Assembly (NCBI RefSeq): GCF_030161235.1
Contig: NZ_BSPW01000077.1
Span: 91,520-155,519 of the forward strand
From: Vibrio zhanjiangensis
GTDB lineage: Bacteria > Pseudomonadota > Gammaproteobacteria > Enterobacterales > Vibrionaceae
Direction of reading: 5' to 3'
DNA: 64,000 nt
Part shown: positions 12,079-24,407 of the stretch, piece by piece
Layout of the letters: the number at the start of each line of letters is the position of its first letter
How positions within the stretch are numbered: the stretch's first letter is position 1
Notes under the pieces: generated by a model
Told to the model about the DNA's origin: nothing
The model's database searches: none
What the model saw: the letters and a program-made list of their open reading frames with translations, nothing else
Made by a program: the position numbers and the translations under genes

Positions 12079-13029
12079 CTATTGAGGCATTTCGTCAAAC
12101 TCAGCACCTTCTTTTTCCACCTGAGGCGGCATAAGATGCTCTTTGGTAATTCCCAGTTTAAGAGCCAGTGCGGATGCAACGTAAATCGAAGAGTAAGTAC
12201 CAACAGTAATACCCAGTAGTAGTGCCGTCGCAAAACCATGAATCATTGCTCCACCTTGAACAAATAGAGCAATAACAACAAACAAAGTGGTACCTGATGT
12301 GATAAGGGTACGACTCAATGTTTGCGTGATAGAGCTGTCCATCACTTCTGCAGGCTCACCTTTGCGCATCTTGCGGAAGTTTTCTCGAATGCGGTCAAAA
12401 ACGACGATAGTATCGTTGAGGGAATAACCGACAACGGTCAGAAGCGCCGCTACGATAGTTAAATCAACTTCAATTTGCATTAAAGAGAACACGCCCAGTG
12501 TAATAATGACATCGTGTGCAAGTGCAAGCACAGCACCAGCAGCAAGGCGCCACTCAAACCGAACGGATACGTATATCAAGATACAAATCAAGGAAACGAT
12601 AATGGCAAGCCCACCCGCTTCAGTGAGCTCGTCCCCGACATTCGGCCCCACAAACTCGATTCGGCGCATTTCAACGCTTTCACCCGTCCCTGCTTTGATT
12701 GCACTAATGATTTCATTACCGAGTGTCTCTCCCGCTACATTTTCACGAGGACGCAGACGAACCATCACATCACGAGAGCTACCAAAGTTCTGAACTGTTG
12801 CATCGCCAAAACCTTTATCCTCTAGAGCCGTACGAATTTGCTCTAAATTGGCGGGCTGCTCAAAGCCGACCTCAATCAGCGTGCCTCCAGTGAAGTCTAA
12901 ACCCCAGTTCAACCACTTGGTAGATAGCGTGAATATTGATGCACCAATCATCAGTATTGATAAAAGGAAGGCGAATTTCGACCAACGCATAAAGTCGATC
13001 ATTTTCTCTGCTTTTAGAATCTGAAACAT
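12079..13029 (-). CDS. secF: Protein translocase subunit SecF
   Basis: 316 residues. Six membrane segments are expected; the first is at about residues 19-37 and the SecD/F family motif LDFTGGTLIEVGF follows at about 54. Further segments lie between residues 140 and 300, including SLNDTIVVFDRIRENFRK. With SecD and YajC it uses the proton gradient to help release exported proteins at the outer face of the inner membrane. The start has a strong GGGGAA site and lies 14 bp after the secD stop. The operon terminator follows directly. Confidence 0.98.
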   Translation of the reverse strand: MFQILKAEKMIDFMRWSKFAFLLSILMIGASIFTLSTKWLNWGLDFTGGTLIEVGFEQPANLEQIRTALEDKGFGDATVQNFGSSRDVMVRLRPRENVAGETLGNEIISAIKAGTGESVEMRRIEFVGPNVGDELTEAGGLAIIVSLICILIYVSVRFEWRLAAGAVLALAHDVIITLGVFSLMQIEVDLTIVAALLTVVGYSLNDTIVVFDRIRENFRKMRKGEPAEVMDSSITQTLSRTLITSGTTLFVVIALFVQGGAMIHGFATALLLGITVGTYSSIYVASALALKLGITKEHLMPPQVEKEGAEFDEMPQ

Positions 13030-13043
13030 AATCTTCCCCAGCC

Positions 13044-14900
13044 TTAGATCGACAATTTATTGATGCGCTTTCCGCCATACATCAAATTGACAACGCAGCG
13101 CGTTCCTATGATGGCAGTAAACATGGAGGTCAAAATACCAATCGAAAGCGTCACAGCAAAGCCTTTAATCGCCCCTGTACCAACGGCAAAAAGAATAATC
13201 GCCGTGATCAATGTCGTAATATTCGCATCCGCTATGGTGCTAAAGGCATTAGCATAACCTTGATGAATCGCTTGCTGTGGATTGCGACCATCACGAAGCT
13301 CTTCGCGTATCCGTTCAAAAATAAGAACGTTTGCATCCACCGCCATACCGACGGTCAGTACAATACCCGCAATGCCTGGCAGGGTCATGGTTGCCCCCGG
13401 AATCATAGACATTACACCTATGATAAGTACGAGGTTTATCATCAACGCCATGTTGGCAATCAAGCCAAACTTACGGTAGTAAAGTAAGGTGAACAGCATG
13501 ACAGCGACCATACCCCAAATACACGCCATCACACCCATATCAATATTTTGCTGCCCCATTGAAGGGCCAATCGTCCGCTCTTCAACAATAGAAATTGGGG
13601 CAATAAGAGCTCCGGCACGAAGTAACAAGGCTAAATTATGTGCTTCTGCCGCCGTATCTATCCCCGTGATGCGGAAGTTGCGACCAAGTGCTGATTGAAT
13701 TGTTGCTTGGTTAATCACCTCTTCATGCTTACTGAGAATGACTTTGCCTTCAGGAGTGCGTCGACCACTATCTTTATACTCAGCAAATACGGTCGCCATC
13801 AGCTTACCAATGTTCTTTTTAGAGAAAGCGGACATCTTACTGCCGCCTTCACTATCGAGTGAAATATTAACCTGAGGACGACCATATTCGTCAGCGCCAG
13901 AGCTTGCATCTGTGATGCTTGATCCACCCAAAATTACACGTTTTTTCAGGACAACAGGACGGCCATTTCTATCTTGTTTAATCTCACTGCCAGCAGGCGC
14001 TCTACCGCTCGCTGCCGCAGCCAGATCCGCTTGATCATCCACTTCACGAAACTCAAGCGTTGCCGTTGCACCGAGAATTTCCTTCGCTCGAGCAGTGTCC
14101 TGCACGCCAGGTAATTCGACCACAATACGGCTCGCACCTTGACGTTGAACTAAAGGTTCAGCAACCCCCAACTCATTAACTCGGTTACGTAAAATGGTAA
14201 TGTTTTGCTCAACGGCATAGTTACGAATCTCAGCCAGACGCTGCTCGGTAAATGTTGCCGTTAATGTAAATCGACCATCTGCGTCTGAATCCAAAAACGT
14301 CATATCTGGATGGTTTTGGGTCAGTAAGCGTTTGGCATCAGCCAGTTGTTCACTGCTACGAAGTAAAACTTCCACAGAATCATTCTCTGTAGGACGAATT
14401 GCTCGATAACGAATCTTAGCTTCGCGCAGCTCACTACGAAATGCTTCTTCTTGTTGACCGACCAGCTTTTCCATTGCTGCATCCATGTCCACTTCCATCA
14501 AAAAGTGGACACCTCCACGAAGGTCAAGGCCCAATTTCATTGGCGCCGCACCAATGGCGTCAAGCCAATCAGGAGTCGCTGGAGCAAGGTTTAAAGCAAC
14601 AATCTTGTCTTTACCTAGCGCTTCGCTAATGATGTCACGAGCGCTGAGCTGAGTATCAGTATCATTAAAACGAACAAGAATAGATCCATTTTCAAGAGCA
14701 ATGGATTTTTGGGATAGGCCCTTTTGTTCAAGAGCTTGAGTGACAGAGTCCAGCGTTGACATATCGACAGAGGCGCCGCGCGCCCCTGTAATTTGAATAG
14801 CTGGATCTTCACCATAGATATTGGGAAGTGCGTATAAAGCAGCGATGGCAATGGTCAACACCACCATCAAATACTTCCATAATGGATAGCGGTTAAGCAC
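13044..14900 (-). CDS. secD: Protein translocase subunit SecD
   Basis: 618 residues, starting with GTG ([14 protein letters not shown]) behind AAGGA. One N-terminal membrane segment, a large periplasmic P1 domain marked by [21 protein letters not shown] near residue 120, and a C-terminal bundle of about five segments with [18 protein letters not shown]. The length matches E. coli SecD (615). It pairs with SecF in proton-driven late translocation. It lies between yajC and secF in the conserved operon, with gaps of 20 and 14 bp. Confidence 0.98.
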   Translation of the reverse strand: MLNRYPLWKYLMVVLTIAIAALYALPNIYGEDPAIQITGARGASVDMSTLDSVTQALEQKGLSQKSIALENGSILVRFNDTDTQLSARDIISEALGKDKIVALNLAPATPDWLDAIGAAPMKLGLDLRGGVHFLMEVDMDAAMEKLVGQQEEAFRSELREAKIRYRAIRPTENDSVEVLLRSSEQLADAKRLLTQNHPDMTFLDSDADGRFTLTATFTEQRLAEIRNYAVEQNITILRNRVNELGVAEPLVQRQGASRIVVELPGVQDTARAKEILGATATLEFREVDDQADLAAAASGRAPAGSEIKQDRNGRPVVLKKRVILGGSSITDASSGADEYGRPQVNISLDSEGGSKMSAFSKKNIGKLMATVFAEYKDSGRRTPEGKVILSKHEEVINQATIQSALGRNFRITGIDTAAEAHNLALLLRAGALIAPISIVEERTIGPSMGQQNIDMGVMACIWGMVAVMLFTLLYYRKFGLIANMALMINLVLIIGVMSMIPGATMTLPGIAGIVLTVGMAVDANVLIFERIREELRDGRNPQQAIHQGYANAFSTIADANITTLITAIILFAVGTGAIKGFAVTLSIGILTSMFTAIIGTRCVVNLMYGGKRINKLSI

Positions 14901-14920
14901 AGCGAGGATCCTTTAGCTGT

Positions 14921-15247
14921 TTATAGGGATTTCAGCGTACCTTTTGGCAACACTGCTGTCACAAAATCTTTCTTAATAACGATTTCATTGTTGGCGTTAA
15001 GTTCAACAGAGATGTAGTCATTGTCTTCTGCAATCTTGGTAATTTTACCTACCAAGCCGCCACTGGTTAGCACTTCATCACCTTTCCCCATCGATGCCAT
15101 TAAGCTCTTGTGTTCTTTAACGCGCTTTGCTTGCGGGCGGTAAATCATAAAATAAAAAATAACCGCGAACATGCCAAGCATGATCAGCATTTCGAAACCA
15201 CCACCTGCGGGAGCGCCATCTGCGGCATAAGCTGGAGTAATAAACAT
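14921..15247 (-). CDS. yajC: Sec translocon accessory protein YajC
   Basis: 108 residues with one membrane segment (MLIMLGMFAVIFYFMIY, about residues 20-36) and a small basic cytoplasmic domain (RPQAKRVKEHKSLMASMGKGDEV split over 37-60). It belongs to the SecDF-YajC holotranslocon. It is preceded by GAGGA and lies between tgt and secD; the 163-bp gap after tgt is the longest inside this operon and could hold an internal promoter. Confidence 0.97.
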   Translation of the reverse strand: MFITPAYAADGAPAGGGFEMLIMLGMFAVIFYFMIYRPQAKRVKEHKSLMASMGKGDEVLTSGGLVGKITKIAEDNDYISVELNANNEIVIKKDFVTAVLPKGTLKSL

Positions 15248-15410
15248 TAAAACAGTCCTCTATTTTCTTTTGCTAAATATCGAAATTGGGCTTGTAAGTT
15301 AAGGTTTCAAGAGAAAATCCCACAATTAGCGAGCCTACTCTCAAAAATGACCCTTAATTTGCCTACTCATTCACAAAAGCCTTCAGCACAGTGCCAAAGG
15401 CCATTCATCA

Positions 15411-16598
<1,188 letters not shown>

Positions 16599-16677
16599 TC
16601 AATGACTTACTCCATTTTGAGTTTAACAACCAATTTGGCTGTTCACTCACGGCAAGCAAACACTGTCAAATTATTCT

Positions 16678-17736
16678 TTAACGCTCGAGCGTTCTCTTGT
16701 TAATAAACATCGAATCACCATAGGAGAAAAAACGATACTTTTTCTCAACCGCATGTCTATATGCGTTCATAGTATGTTCAAAACCAGCAAACGCGCTGAC
16801 TAACATAATCAAGGTTGACTCTGGAAGATGAAAGTTAGTAATCAAACAATCAACCAATTGATATTCATAGCCAGGATAAATAAAGATTTCCGTATCGCCG
16901 AAAAAAGGAACCAGTTCACTCCCCTTTTTTATGGCATCTTGAGCTGCGCTTTCCAAAGAGCGAACCGATGTCGTTCCTACTGCGATGATTCTACCACCAC
17001 GAGATTTGGTTTTGTGAATAGCATCGATGACTTGCTGGGGAACTTCAACATATTCAGCGTGCATGTGATGATCGTGAATATTATCGACCTTAACTGGCTG
17101 AAAAGTACCTGCACCAACATGAAGCGTAACATAAGCAAGCTCTGCGCCTTTATCTTGGATCTTTTTTAGCAAAGCATCATCAAAGTGCAGCCCTGCGGTT
17201 GGAGCAGCAACAGCACCTGGTTTTTGGTTGTACACCGTTTGATAACGTTCTTTATCCGAATCTTCGTCAGGCCGGTCAATATAGGGCGGTAAAGGCATAT
17301 GACCAATGTGCTCTAGGATCGCCAACACGGTTTTATCTGAGTCAAACTGCAATTCAAATAAAGCATCGTGCCGAGCGACCATTTTGGCCGAATATTCATC
17401 ATTTTCGCCAAGCCGAATGGTTGTGCCCGGTTTAGGGGATTTAGAGCAGCGAACATGAGCTAGGATGCGCTGATCGTCTAGCATCCTTTCAACTAAGACT
17501 TCTAATTTGCCGCCCGATTCTTTGCGACCAAACATACGAGCTGGAATGACGCGTGTATTGTTAAAAACAACTAAATCACCCGCTTGAATACGTTCTAGTA
17601 CATCGGTAAATGTCCCATCACAAAGCTCTCCTGTATTACCATCTAACTGCAATAATCGGCTAGCGGTACGCTCTGGTTGAGGATAGCGAGCAATAAGCTC
17701 ATCAGGTAAATCAAAGTGGAAATCGGATACTTGCAT
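16678..17736 (-). CDS. queA: S-adenosylmethionine:tRNA ribosyltransferase-isomerase
   Basis: 352 residues. It uses S-adenosylmethionine as ribosyl donor to turn preQ1-tRNA into epoxyqueuosine-tRNA. Conserved stretches are visible: [16 protein letters not shown] at the start, [14 protein letters not shown] near residue 179, [20 protein letters not shown] near 310 and YGDSMFI near the end. It is the first gene of queA-tgt-yajC-secD-secF. The promoter must lie in the 306-bp gap to the divergent CBS-domain gene. Confidence 0.98.
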   Translation of the reverse strand: MQVSDFHFDLPDELIARYPQPERTASRLLQLDGNTGELCDGTFTDVLERIQAGDLVVFNNTRVIPARMFGRKESGGKLEVLVERMLDDQRILAHVRCSKSPKPGTTIRLGENDEYSAKMVARHDALFELQFDSDKTVLAILEHIGHMPLPPYIDRPDEDSDKERYQTVYNQKPGAVAAPTAGLHFDDALLKKIQDKGAELAYVTLHVGAGTFQPVKVDNIHDHHMHAEYVEVPQQVIDAIHKTKSRGGRIIAVGTTSVRSLESAAQDAIKKGSELVPFFGDTEIFIYPGYEYQLVDCLITNFHLPESTLIMLVSAFAGFEHTMNAYRHAVEKKYRFFSYGDSMFINKRTLER

Positions 17737-18042
17737 CTTACTAATCTTTTGTCGTGGTTGCTCTTATTGTGAACAAAGTCGAACTGGTTCTGTCACAAAC
17801 AGACGACGAGTTTTTCGCAGCCGACTAGTATATGCTGGGTAGACTCAATAGCAAGGTTTCAGATGTGAATATTTGTCATCTCAGTTGATTTAATTGATAG
17901 CGGTAAAATTGCACTTATTCTCTGTACAAAATTTGCCACACTTGATTCACGAAGAGAAAACCAAAAACCTTGCTGGCTCTCATTCTCGAAAACAGAAAAT
18001 GTCTATAGTAGAAAAGACAAAACCATAACTCAGGAGGCAGCC
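17737..18042. other. Divergent intergenic region queA / CBS protein
   Basis: 306 bp without a supportable ORF. It must carry the promoters of both flanking genes. I see no strong repeat or terminator hairpin; the last 15 bp hold a clear AGGAGG ribosome site for the CBS gene. Confidence 0.6.
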
Positions 18043-18483
18043 ATGATAAAAGTCGAAGAGATGATGACTCGTAATCCCCATACTCTACTACGGTCACACC
18101 AGCTTTCAGATGCGAAACATACCATGGAAGCACTAGATATTCGCCACATCCCTATTGTTGATGCACATAAACAACTGCTGGGTGTGGTATCACAACGCGA
18201 TGTGTTGGCTGCACAAGAATCTAGCCTACAAAACATACCCGAAAACCAAGCTTTTACACTCAGTACGCCACTTTATGAAGTCATGAAAACGGAAGTGATG
18301 ACAGTGTCTCCACAGGCTGGCCTAAAAGAAAGCGCGCTCTACATGCAAAAGCACAAAGTAGGCTGTCTGCCAGTAGTAGAAAAAGGACAGCTTGTGGGCA
18401 TTATTACTGACACTGACTTTGTGGCGATCGCAATTAACTTACTAGAATTACAAGAGGAAATAGAGCCGTTAGAACTTGACTAG
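18043..18483 (+). CDS. CBS-domain protein
   Basis: 146 residues made of two CBS domains in tandem: residues about 5-60 (MTRNPHTLLRSHQLSDAKH, HIPIVDAHKQLLGVVSQRD) and about 78-135 (MKTEVMTVSPQAGLKESA, VGCLPVVEKGQLVGIITDTDF). Such pairs bind adenosine nucleotides and usually act as regulatory sensors. No catalytic or membrane domain is attached. The AGGAGG ribosome site is strong. The partner is unknown and neither neighbour suggests one. Confidence 0.9.
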   Translation: MIKVEEMMTRNPHTLLRSHQLSDAKHTMEALDIRHIPIVDAHKQLLGVVSQRDVLAAQESSLQNIPENQAFTLSTPLYEVMKTEVMTVSPQAGLKESALYMQKHKVGCLPVVEKGQLVGIITDTDFVAIAINLLELQEEIEPLELD

Positions 18484-18729
18484 ACTCTTTATTCAACCAA
18501 ATGCCGAGCAAACATGGCGTTGAGCTCGGCGATAGGGCTAGCTCTAAACACCCACGATGCCAACCAAAGCGGACAATCCCATCCAAAACATATTTGTCTC
18601 AAAGTATAAATCCTGAAATATTCTCAATATCAATTACACTCTAAGAATACGAGTGAGACGCTTGTTCTCACTATGTGCTGATTGCTTTTTGTTAATTGTT
18701 CATCACTACTCACTAGCGTAGGTGCGACT

Positions 18730-20670
18730 ATGAGTCTTAAAAAACTGCTTTCAATCGGATTTGGGGCCGTCATTGGCCTCATCATAATAATGTCTATTAT
18801 CAGTTCATTACGCTTTCATCAGTCTGCGGATGGCTTCAACCAATATCGTTCATTAGCGCTTACCAGTCTCTCGACAGGAAGAATCCAAGCGAACATATTG
18901 GAAGCGCGTCTAGCTGCGTTAAAGTTTATAAGAACGCACGATGAACAAAATGCCAGTCAGCTGCATAAACGAATTGAAACAACCAAAGCGTTAATAGAAG
19001 AAGAGCTCAAAAGAAGCGCCAACCACGAACAGAAGTCAAACTTTGTTTCGATGAAAGAGCAAATGATTCAATATGAGCAAGGTTTTGACAAAGTAGTACA
19101 GTTAGTCAAACAGAGAAATCAATTAGTCAAAGAAAAACTGGACCCCTCAGGTCTCTCAATGCGACAGGCAGTAACGACGTTGATGGGTCAGGCTGCACAA
19201 AATGAAGATTTAGAAGTCGTGGTGTCTTCGGGTAACCTCCAAGAACATTTAATGCTCGCTCGTCTTTATGCATCAAAATTTTTAACCGCGAACAATCAAG
19301 AAGATGCTCAGCGAACACAAAAAGAATTCCAGCAAATGGAAAAACTGGCCAGCATGCTTGAAGATCAGATTATAACAACCCCACAATTAGAATCTCTCAA
19401 ACAATTTCAACAGACATTCGCCGTTTATAAAACCACGTTCTCGCAAGTGGTACAAACCATTGAGCAGCGCAACACCGTTATTGCTGGAACACTTGATGTC
19501 ATCGGCGCATCCGCAGCTTCATCAATTGAAGACATAAAACTAAAAACCAAAGCTCATCAAGATACCATTGGGCCACTTATGGTCGAAAGATTTACTAACA
19601 CTCAATTTATGATTGGCGTGGTATCCGTATTAGTTGTTGCTCTGTCGCTCGCTGCAGCAATGGCCATTTACCGCAACGTGCTACGAATCGTTGGAGGCGA
19701 GCCTAGTGATATCCAAGCCATTGTCGAGCAGGTAGCGCTTGGTAAACTGGCAACTGATAGAGCGTCCACAGGAAACGAAACCGGCATTTATGCCAATATT
19801 ATAAAAATGTGTCATGAGCTCACGAGAATTATTAATGAACTCCACCAAACCTCCGATTCTGTTTCATCCGCTTCTGACGAACTCACTAGTGTCATGAAAG
19901 AAACTGAGCGCAACGCTGATCAAGAATTTCATCAGGTCGAACAAATCGCTACAGCGATCAACGAATTATCCAGTACCGCAAGTGAAGTCAGCCATAATGC
20001 ATCCAGTGCTGAAACAGCAGCTAGCGATGCCAATTCCAATGTGGTTGAAGGCCAGCGTCTATTAGCGGCTTCAGATGAAGTGGCGACAAAAGTTGATAAA
20101 TCCATTGAAGAAACGTCGGGAATTGTCCAGCAGCTTCAAGACTATTCTGTTGAAATAGGCAGTGTTATTGAAGTGATCAATTCTATCTCAGAGCAAACCA
20201 ACTTACTGGCGTTAAATGCCGCCATTGAAGCTGCCCGAGCAGGAGAGCAAGGACGAGGGTTTGCTGTTGTGGCTGACGAGGTCCGCTCTTTGGCCGCAAA
20301 AACCCAAAAATCGACGGTTGATATCCAGGAAATCATTTCTCGACTTCAAGCACAGGCGAAAGATGCCAATCAATACATGAAATCTAATCTGACGCTAGCA
20401 GAGGAATCACGCAATTATAGTCACAATTTACGCTCCGCTTTTACGGCAATTACCGACTCAGTTCGCCAAATTTCCGATCTAAACACGCAAGTTGCCTCAG
20501 CATCAAGTGAGCAGTCGAATGTCACCCAAGAGATTTCAAAAAATGTCTCTCAAGCATTTGATCTTGTGAACCTTAACGTGTCTGCTATCAAAGAAAGTAA
20601 CAAAGCCAGTCTTGAGCTATCCAGTTTAGCGTCAAGGCAAAAAGAAGCGCTGAGTTTCTTTAAGATGTAG
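18730..20670 (+). CDS. Methyl-accepting chemotaxis protein
   Basis: 646 residues from the ATG at 18730 ([16 protein letters not shown]); an upstream in-frame ATG would add 16 residues that do not fit before a signal anchor. First membrane segment at about residues 7-27, an all-helical periplasmic sensor region to about 290, a second segment at about 292-315, a HAMP-like region ([19 protein letters not shown]), then the signalling domain with the hairpin tip [20 protein letters not shown] near 488. It lacks a CheR-tethering pentapeptide. The ligand is unknown. It converges on aceA. Confidence 0.95.
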   Translation: MSLKKLLSIGFGAVIGLIIIMSIISSLRFHQSADGFNQYRSLALTSLSTGRIQANILEARLAALKFIRTHDEQNASQLHKRIETTKALIEEELKRSANHEQKSNFVSMKEQMIQYEQGFDKVVQLVKQRNQLVKEKLDPSGLSMRQAVTTLMGQAAQNEDLEVVVSSGNLQEHLMLARLYASKFLTANNQEDAQRTQKEFQQMEKLASMLEDQIITTPQLESLKQFQQTFAVYKTTFSQVVQTIEQRNTVIAGTLDVIGASAASSIEDIKLKTKAHQDTIGPLMVERFTNTQFMIGVVSVLVVALSLAAAMAIYRNVLRIVGGEPSDIQAIVEQVALGKLATDRASTGNETGIYANIIKMCHELTRIINELHQTSDSVSSASDELTSVMKETERNADQEFHQVEQIATAINELSSTASEVSHNASSAETAASDANSNVVEGQRLLAASDEVATKVDKSIEETSGIVQQLQDYSVEIGSVIEVINSISEQTNLLALNAAIEAARAGEQGRGFAVVADEVRSLAAKTQKSTVDIQEIISRLQAQAKDANQYMKSNLTLAEESRNYSHNLRSAFTAITDSVRQISDLNTQVASASSEQSNVTQEISKNVSQAFDLVNLNVSAIKESNKASLELSSLASRQKEALSFFKM

Positions 20671-20684
20671 TATTGGGTATATGT

Positions 20685-20712
20685 AAAAAGAGCGACTTAG
20701 GTCGCTCTTTTT
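20685..20712. terminator. Bidirectional terminator between the chemoreceptor gene and aceA
   Basis: AAAAAGAGCGAC-TTAG-GTCGCTCTTTTT: 12-bp perfect stem with A-run and T-run on its two sides, so it can work for both convergent genes. Confidence 0.93.
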
Positions 20713-20734
20713 ATTGCGATGACCAGTAAGACGT

Positions 20735-22048
20735 TTAGAACTGTTTTTCTTCTGTCGACCCAGTTAAGGCTGTCACTGATGACTCGCCACCTTGGATAAT
20801 GTTGGTCATCTTATCAAAATAGCCGGTACCGACTTCTTGCTGGTGCGCGACAAAAGTATAGCCCTTTTCCGCAGCGTTAAATTCAGGACGCTGAACTTTC
20901 TCAACATAGTGGCGCATTCCCTCCCCCTGCGCGTAATCATGCGCGAGTTCAAACATGTTAAACCACATATTGTGAATGCCAGCCAAGGTAATAAACTGAT
21001 ATTTATACCCCATGTCCGATAACTCTTGCTGGAATTTAGCAATGGTTTCAGCATCGAGGTTTTTCTCCCAATTGAACGAAGGAGAGCAATTATAGGCAAG
21101 CAGCTGCTCTGGATACTGAGCATGAATCGCTTTGGCGAACTTACGCGCTTCTTCTAAACAAGGCGTCGCAGTTTCGCACCAGATAAGATCCGCATATGGC
21201 GCATAAGCAAGACCTCTTGAGATAGCTTGGTCAATCCCCGCCCGTACACGATAAAAGCCTTCTTGAGTGCGTTCGCCCTGAATAAAGTCTTTATCATAAG
21301 GATCACAGTCTGAAGTCAAAAGATCCGCCGCATTCGCATCAGTGCGAGCAATAACTAAGGTTCTTGTTCCCGCGACATCGGCCGCCAAACGCGCAGCCAC
21401 AAGCTTTTGCACGGCTTCTTGAGTCGGAACCAAAACTTTACCACCCATGTGGCCGCATTTTTTCACCGAAGCAAGTTGGTCCTCAAAATGTACCCCCGAA
21501 GCGCCCGCTTCTATCATCGACTTCATCAATTCATACGCATTCAGTACGCCACCAAAACCCGCTTCAGCATCCGCAACGATTGGTAGGAAATAATCAATTC
21601 CACCTTCATCTGTCGGTGATTTTCCATTTGACCATTGAATTTGGTCCGCACGGCGAAACGAATTGTTGATTCTTTTGACGACGGATGGCACAGAATCAAC
21701 TGGGTATAAGGATTGATCTGGATACATAGTCGATGCGGTATTATTATCCGCCGCAACCTGCCACCCAGAGAGATAAATCGCCTCAATACCCGCTTTCGCT
21801 TGTTGAACCGCTTGCCCTCCAGTTAGTGCGCCAAGGCAGTTTACATACCCTTTCTTGGCACCACCATTGACTAAAGACCAAAGCTTGTCTGCTCCGCGCT
21901 GAGCTAGGGTATTTTCAGGCACCATAGAACCACGCAAAGTGACCACCTCTTCTGCACTATACGGGCGTTTGACATTTTTCCAACGCGGATTCGTTGCCCA
22001 GTCTTTTTCAATTGCCTCAATTTGTTGGCGGCGAGTTAAGTTTGTCAT
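20735..22048 (-). CDS. aceA: Isocitrate lyase
   Basis: 437 residues. Splits isocitrate into succinate and glyoxylate, the first step of the glyoxylate shunt. The catalytic signature [13 protein letters not shown] is at about residues 190-202. Other family blocks are [14 protein letters not shown] sequence ([14 protein letters not shown]) and [17 protein letters not shown] good GAAGGA ribosome site precedes the ATG. It lies 98 bp after aceB, so the two form an aceBA operon; no aceK is seen. Confidence 0.98.
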   Translation of the reverse strand: MTNLTRRQQIEAIEKDWATNPRWKNVKRPYSAEEVVTLRGSMVPENTLAQRGADKLWSLVNGGAKKGYVNCLGALTGGQAVQQAKAGIEAIYLSGWQVAADNNTASTMYPDQSLYPVDSVPSVVKRINNSFRRADQIQWSNGKSPTDEGGIDYFLPIVADAEAGFGGVLNAYELMKSMIEAGASGVHFEDQLASVKKCGHMGGKVLVPTQEAVQKLVAARLAADVAGTRTLVIARTDANAADLLTSDCDPYDKDFIQGERTQEGFYRVRAGIDQAISRGLAYAPYADLIWCETATPCLEEARKFAKAIHAQYPEQLLAYNCSPSFNWEKNLDAETIAKFQQELSDMGYKYQFITLAGIHNMWFNMFELAHDYAQGEGMRHYVEKVQRPEFNAAEKGYTFVAHQQEVGTGYFDKMTNIIQGGESSVTALTGSTEEKQF

Positions 22049-22146
22049 CGCTATTTCCTTCTATTGATGATCCAAATGGCGGTTGTTATACCAGCGGTAC
22101 TTCCTTTTCCGCTGTTTATTATCGATGTTATTGACGTTGTTAGTAA

Positions 22147-23793
22147 CTAATCTAGATAGTCATAGCCAGGTATGGTGAGAAAATCGCTAAGCGCTTCACT
22201 CGTCGTGAGCTTGGCCATCAAATCCGCCGCCTCTTCGAAACGACCAGATTGATAACGCTCATCACCAATCTCTGCTCTCACTACCGTAATCTCTTCATTT
22301 AGGTACTGTTCAAAGAGCGCTTTAGTCACAATTTTTCCGTTATCTAGGGTTTTGCCATGTTTGATCCACTGCCAAATGGATGCTCTTGAGATCTCGGCTG
22401 TCGCAGCATCTTCCATTAGGCCATAAATCGGCACACACCCATTACCTGAAATCCAAGCTTCAATGTATTGCAGCGCAACTCTAATATTGTGCCTCATCCC
22501 TTGCTCGGTTCGTTCACCATCACAAGGCTCCAGTAAATCTTGAGCTAAGGTAGGTGCGTCATCTTCACGAGTAACATCCAGTTGGTTGGTTCGCTCTGCC
22601 AATACATGGCTAAAGACCCTCATTGCCGTTTCAGCCAAACCAGGATGTGCGACCCAAGTACCGTCATGGCCATTTTGCGCTTCAAGTGATTTGTCGGTTT
22701 GGATTTTATTGAGTACTTGTTGATTTTGCTCTGGTTCCTTTACTGGAATAAACGCCGCCATTCCTCCCATTGCAAACGCACCGCGTCGATGGCAGGTTCG
22801 GATCAATAAACGAGAGTAAGCATTGAGAAAAGGCTGATCCATAGTGACGCTTTGCCTATCAGGCAAGATACGATCAGGGTGATTTTTTAATGTCTTGATA
22901 TAGCTAAAAATGTAGTCCCAGCGGCCACAATTAAGGCCAACAATATGCTCCTTAAGCGCATACAAAATTTCATCCATCACAAATACTGCTGGGATGGTTT
23001 CAATCAAAACCGTCGCTTTTATCGTGCCTGTATCTAAGCCATAGTGCTGCTCGGTGAAGTGGAATATTTGACTCCACCACTGGGCTTCTTGGTAGGATTG
23101 AAGCTTAGGCAAATAGAAATAAGGACCGCTGCCTTTTCTCATAAGACTCTGATAGTTATTATGAAAATAAAGCGCAAAGTCAAACAAAGCTCCTGGAATA
23201 GGCTGACCATCAAAAAGTACATGTTTCTCTTTAAGGTGTAACCCTCTCACTCGACAAATGAGTACAGCAGGATCATCAACTAGCTGATAATACTTACCCG
23301 TTTTCGGGTCATGGTACGATATAGTACCGTTAACCGCATCACGCAAGTTTATTTGACCATCCAACAATTGCACCCAATCTGGTGACATAGAATCTTCAAA
23401 GTCAGCCATAAACACTTTTACATTGGCATTCAACGCATTTATGACCATTTTTCGATCGGTTGGTCCGGTAATTTCAACGCGGCGATCCATAAGATCACTC
23501 GGAATACCACTTATCTTCCAGTCATTTTCTCGAATATCTTGAGTACTAAAGTCAAAGTCAGGTAAGGCACCTGCATCAATGCGTGCCTGATATTTTTCCC
23601 GTTCCAGCAGTAGAGCATGGTTCTGGTCGACAAAGTTCCCGCACAGCAGAGCCAGTAGATGTTGACATTCATCAGAGAAGATAGCTTGATGTTGTTGTGA
23701 AAGGTGAGCCGTCACTTCTAATCTACTTTTATTCACATTATTTTCCTGTAAGTGGTGACAGCCTTCTTTTGAAGCTGATGTTTTAAAAAGCAT
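22147..23793 (-). CDS. aceB: Malate synthase A
   Basis: 548 residues from the ATG at 23793 (MLFKTSASKEG), which has AGAAGG and AAGGG directly upstream; an in-frame ATG at 23883 would add 30 residues of unlikely N-terminus. It condenses glyoxylate and acetyl-CoA to malate. Visible are FMADFEDSMSPDW, the family signature VGLNCGRWDYIFSYIKT and the C-terminal EISRASIWQWIKHG. It is the first gene of aceBA. The 614-bp region upstream must hold its promoter. Confidence 0.97.
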   Translation of the reverse strand: MLFKTSASKEGCHHLQENNVNKSRLEVTAHLSQQHQAIFSDECQHLLALLCGNFVDQNHALLLEREKYQARIDAGALPDFDFSTQDIRENDWKISGIPSDLMDRRVEITGPTDRKMVINALNANVKVFMADFEDSMSPDWVQLLDGQINLRDAVNGTISYHDPKTGKYYQLVDDPAVLICRVRGLHLKEKHVLFDGQPIPGALFDFALYFHNNYQSLMRKGSGPYFYLPKLQSYQEAQWWSQIFHFTEQHYGLDTGTIKATVLIETIPAVFVMDEILYALKEHIVGLNCGRWDYIFSYIKTLKNHPDRILPDRQSVTMDQPFLNAYSRLLIRTCHRRGAFAMGGMAAFIPVKEPEQNQQVLNKIQTDKSLEAQNGHDGTWVAHPGLAETAMRVFSHVLAERTNQLDVTREDDAPTLAQDLLEPCDGERTEQGMRHNIRVALQYIEAWISGNGCVPIYGLMEDAATAEISRASIWQWIKHGKTLDNGKIVTKALFEQYLNEEITVVRAEIGDERYQSGRFEEAADLMAKLTTSEALSDFLTIPGYDYLD

Positions 23794-24407
23794 TTCCCTT
23801 ACCTTCTCTAGGCTCATAATTAAAACCAAACACCAACGACTCAGCTTACAATGCGAGTTACATATGTAACTATCAGACAACAAAGTGTCCTTTTGTTGTT
23901 ATGTTATATTTGGTCCTAAATTTGTTGTGCATAAGGTTATGACATTTACCGAAAATATAATCACACACCCTATTAACTCTAGTTAAACTATAACATCAAA
24001 GCTCAAATAAAAAGCCCTCACACTACGGAAAATCAAAATTCAACATTTTATTCTTTTACACGTAACACATTGATTAACTGACCAGTTAGTATGTTAATTA
24101 CGTAATTTAATTTCAAAAAGGCTCACGAAAGTATTTTGTTTAAAACAAATGTTTGAGAAGAATGGATAGAAGGTCAACGTGCATGAATACAATTAAGTTG
24201 TTTTAGCGGGATGGAGTTAAACAGATAACACAAATCCGGATGTAAAATTCACATTGTCAACTTTCACAATTTAATGAAACCTTCATTAAATATATGTTGT
24301 GAAATTTTACAAAATAAAGTTTACCATCAGAACAAAAGTCCAAAAAGATAACGAAAAGCAGTTAATAAAAACAGTCCACTTGGGAAAATACACGATAACA
24401 AATGCTT
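23794..24407. other. Long AT-rich intergenic region between aceB and oxyR
   Basis: 614 bp with no ORF I can support. It includes the aceB promoter region on the minus strand and the 3' end of the oxyR message. Two inverted repeats stand out: TTTGTTT-A-AAACAAA at 24135-24149 and ATTTAATGAA-ACC-TTCATTAAAT at 24269-24291, the second flanked by CACAA and TTGTG. Neither has a T-run that would make a terminator. Confidence 0.55.

Noticed and set aside
24297..24311. CRP site TGTGAAATTTTACA
   Set aside because: The half-sites are two bases too close for the TGTGA-N6-TCACA spacing.
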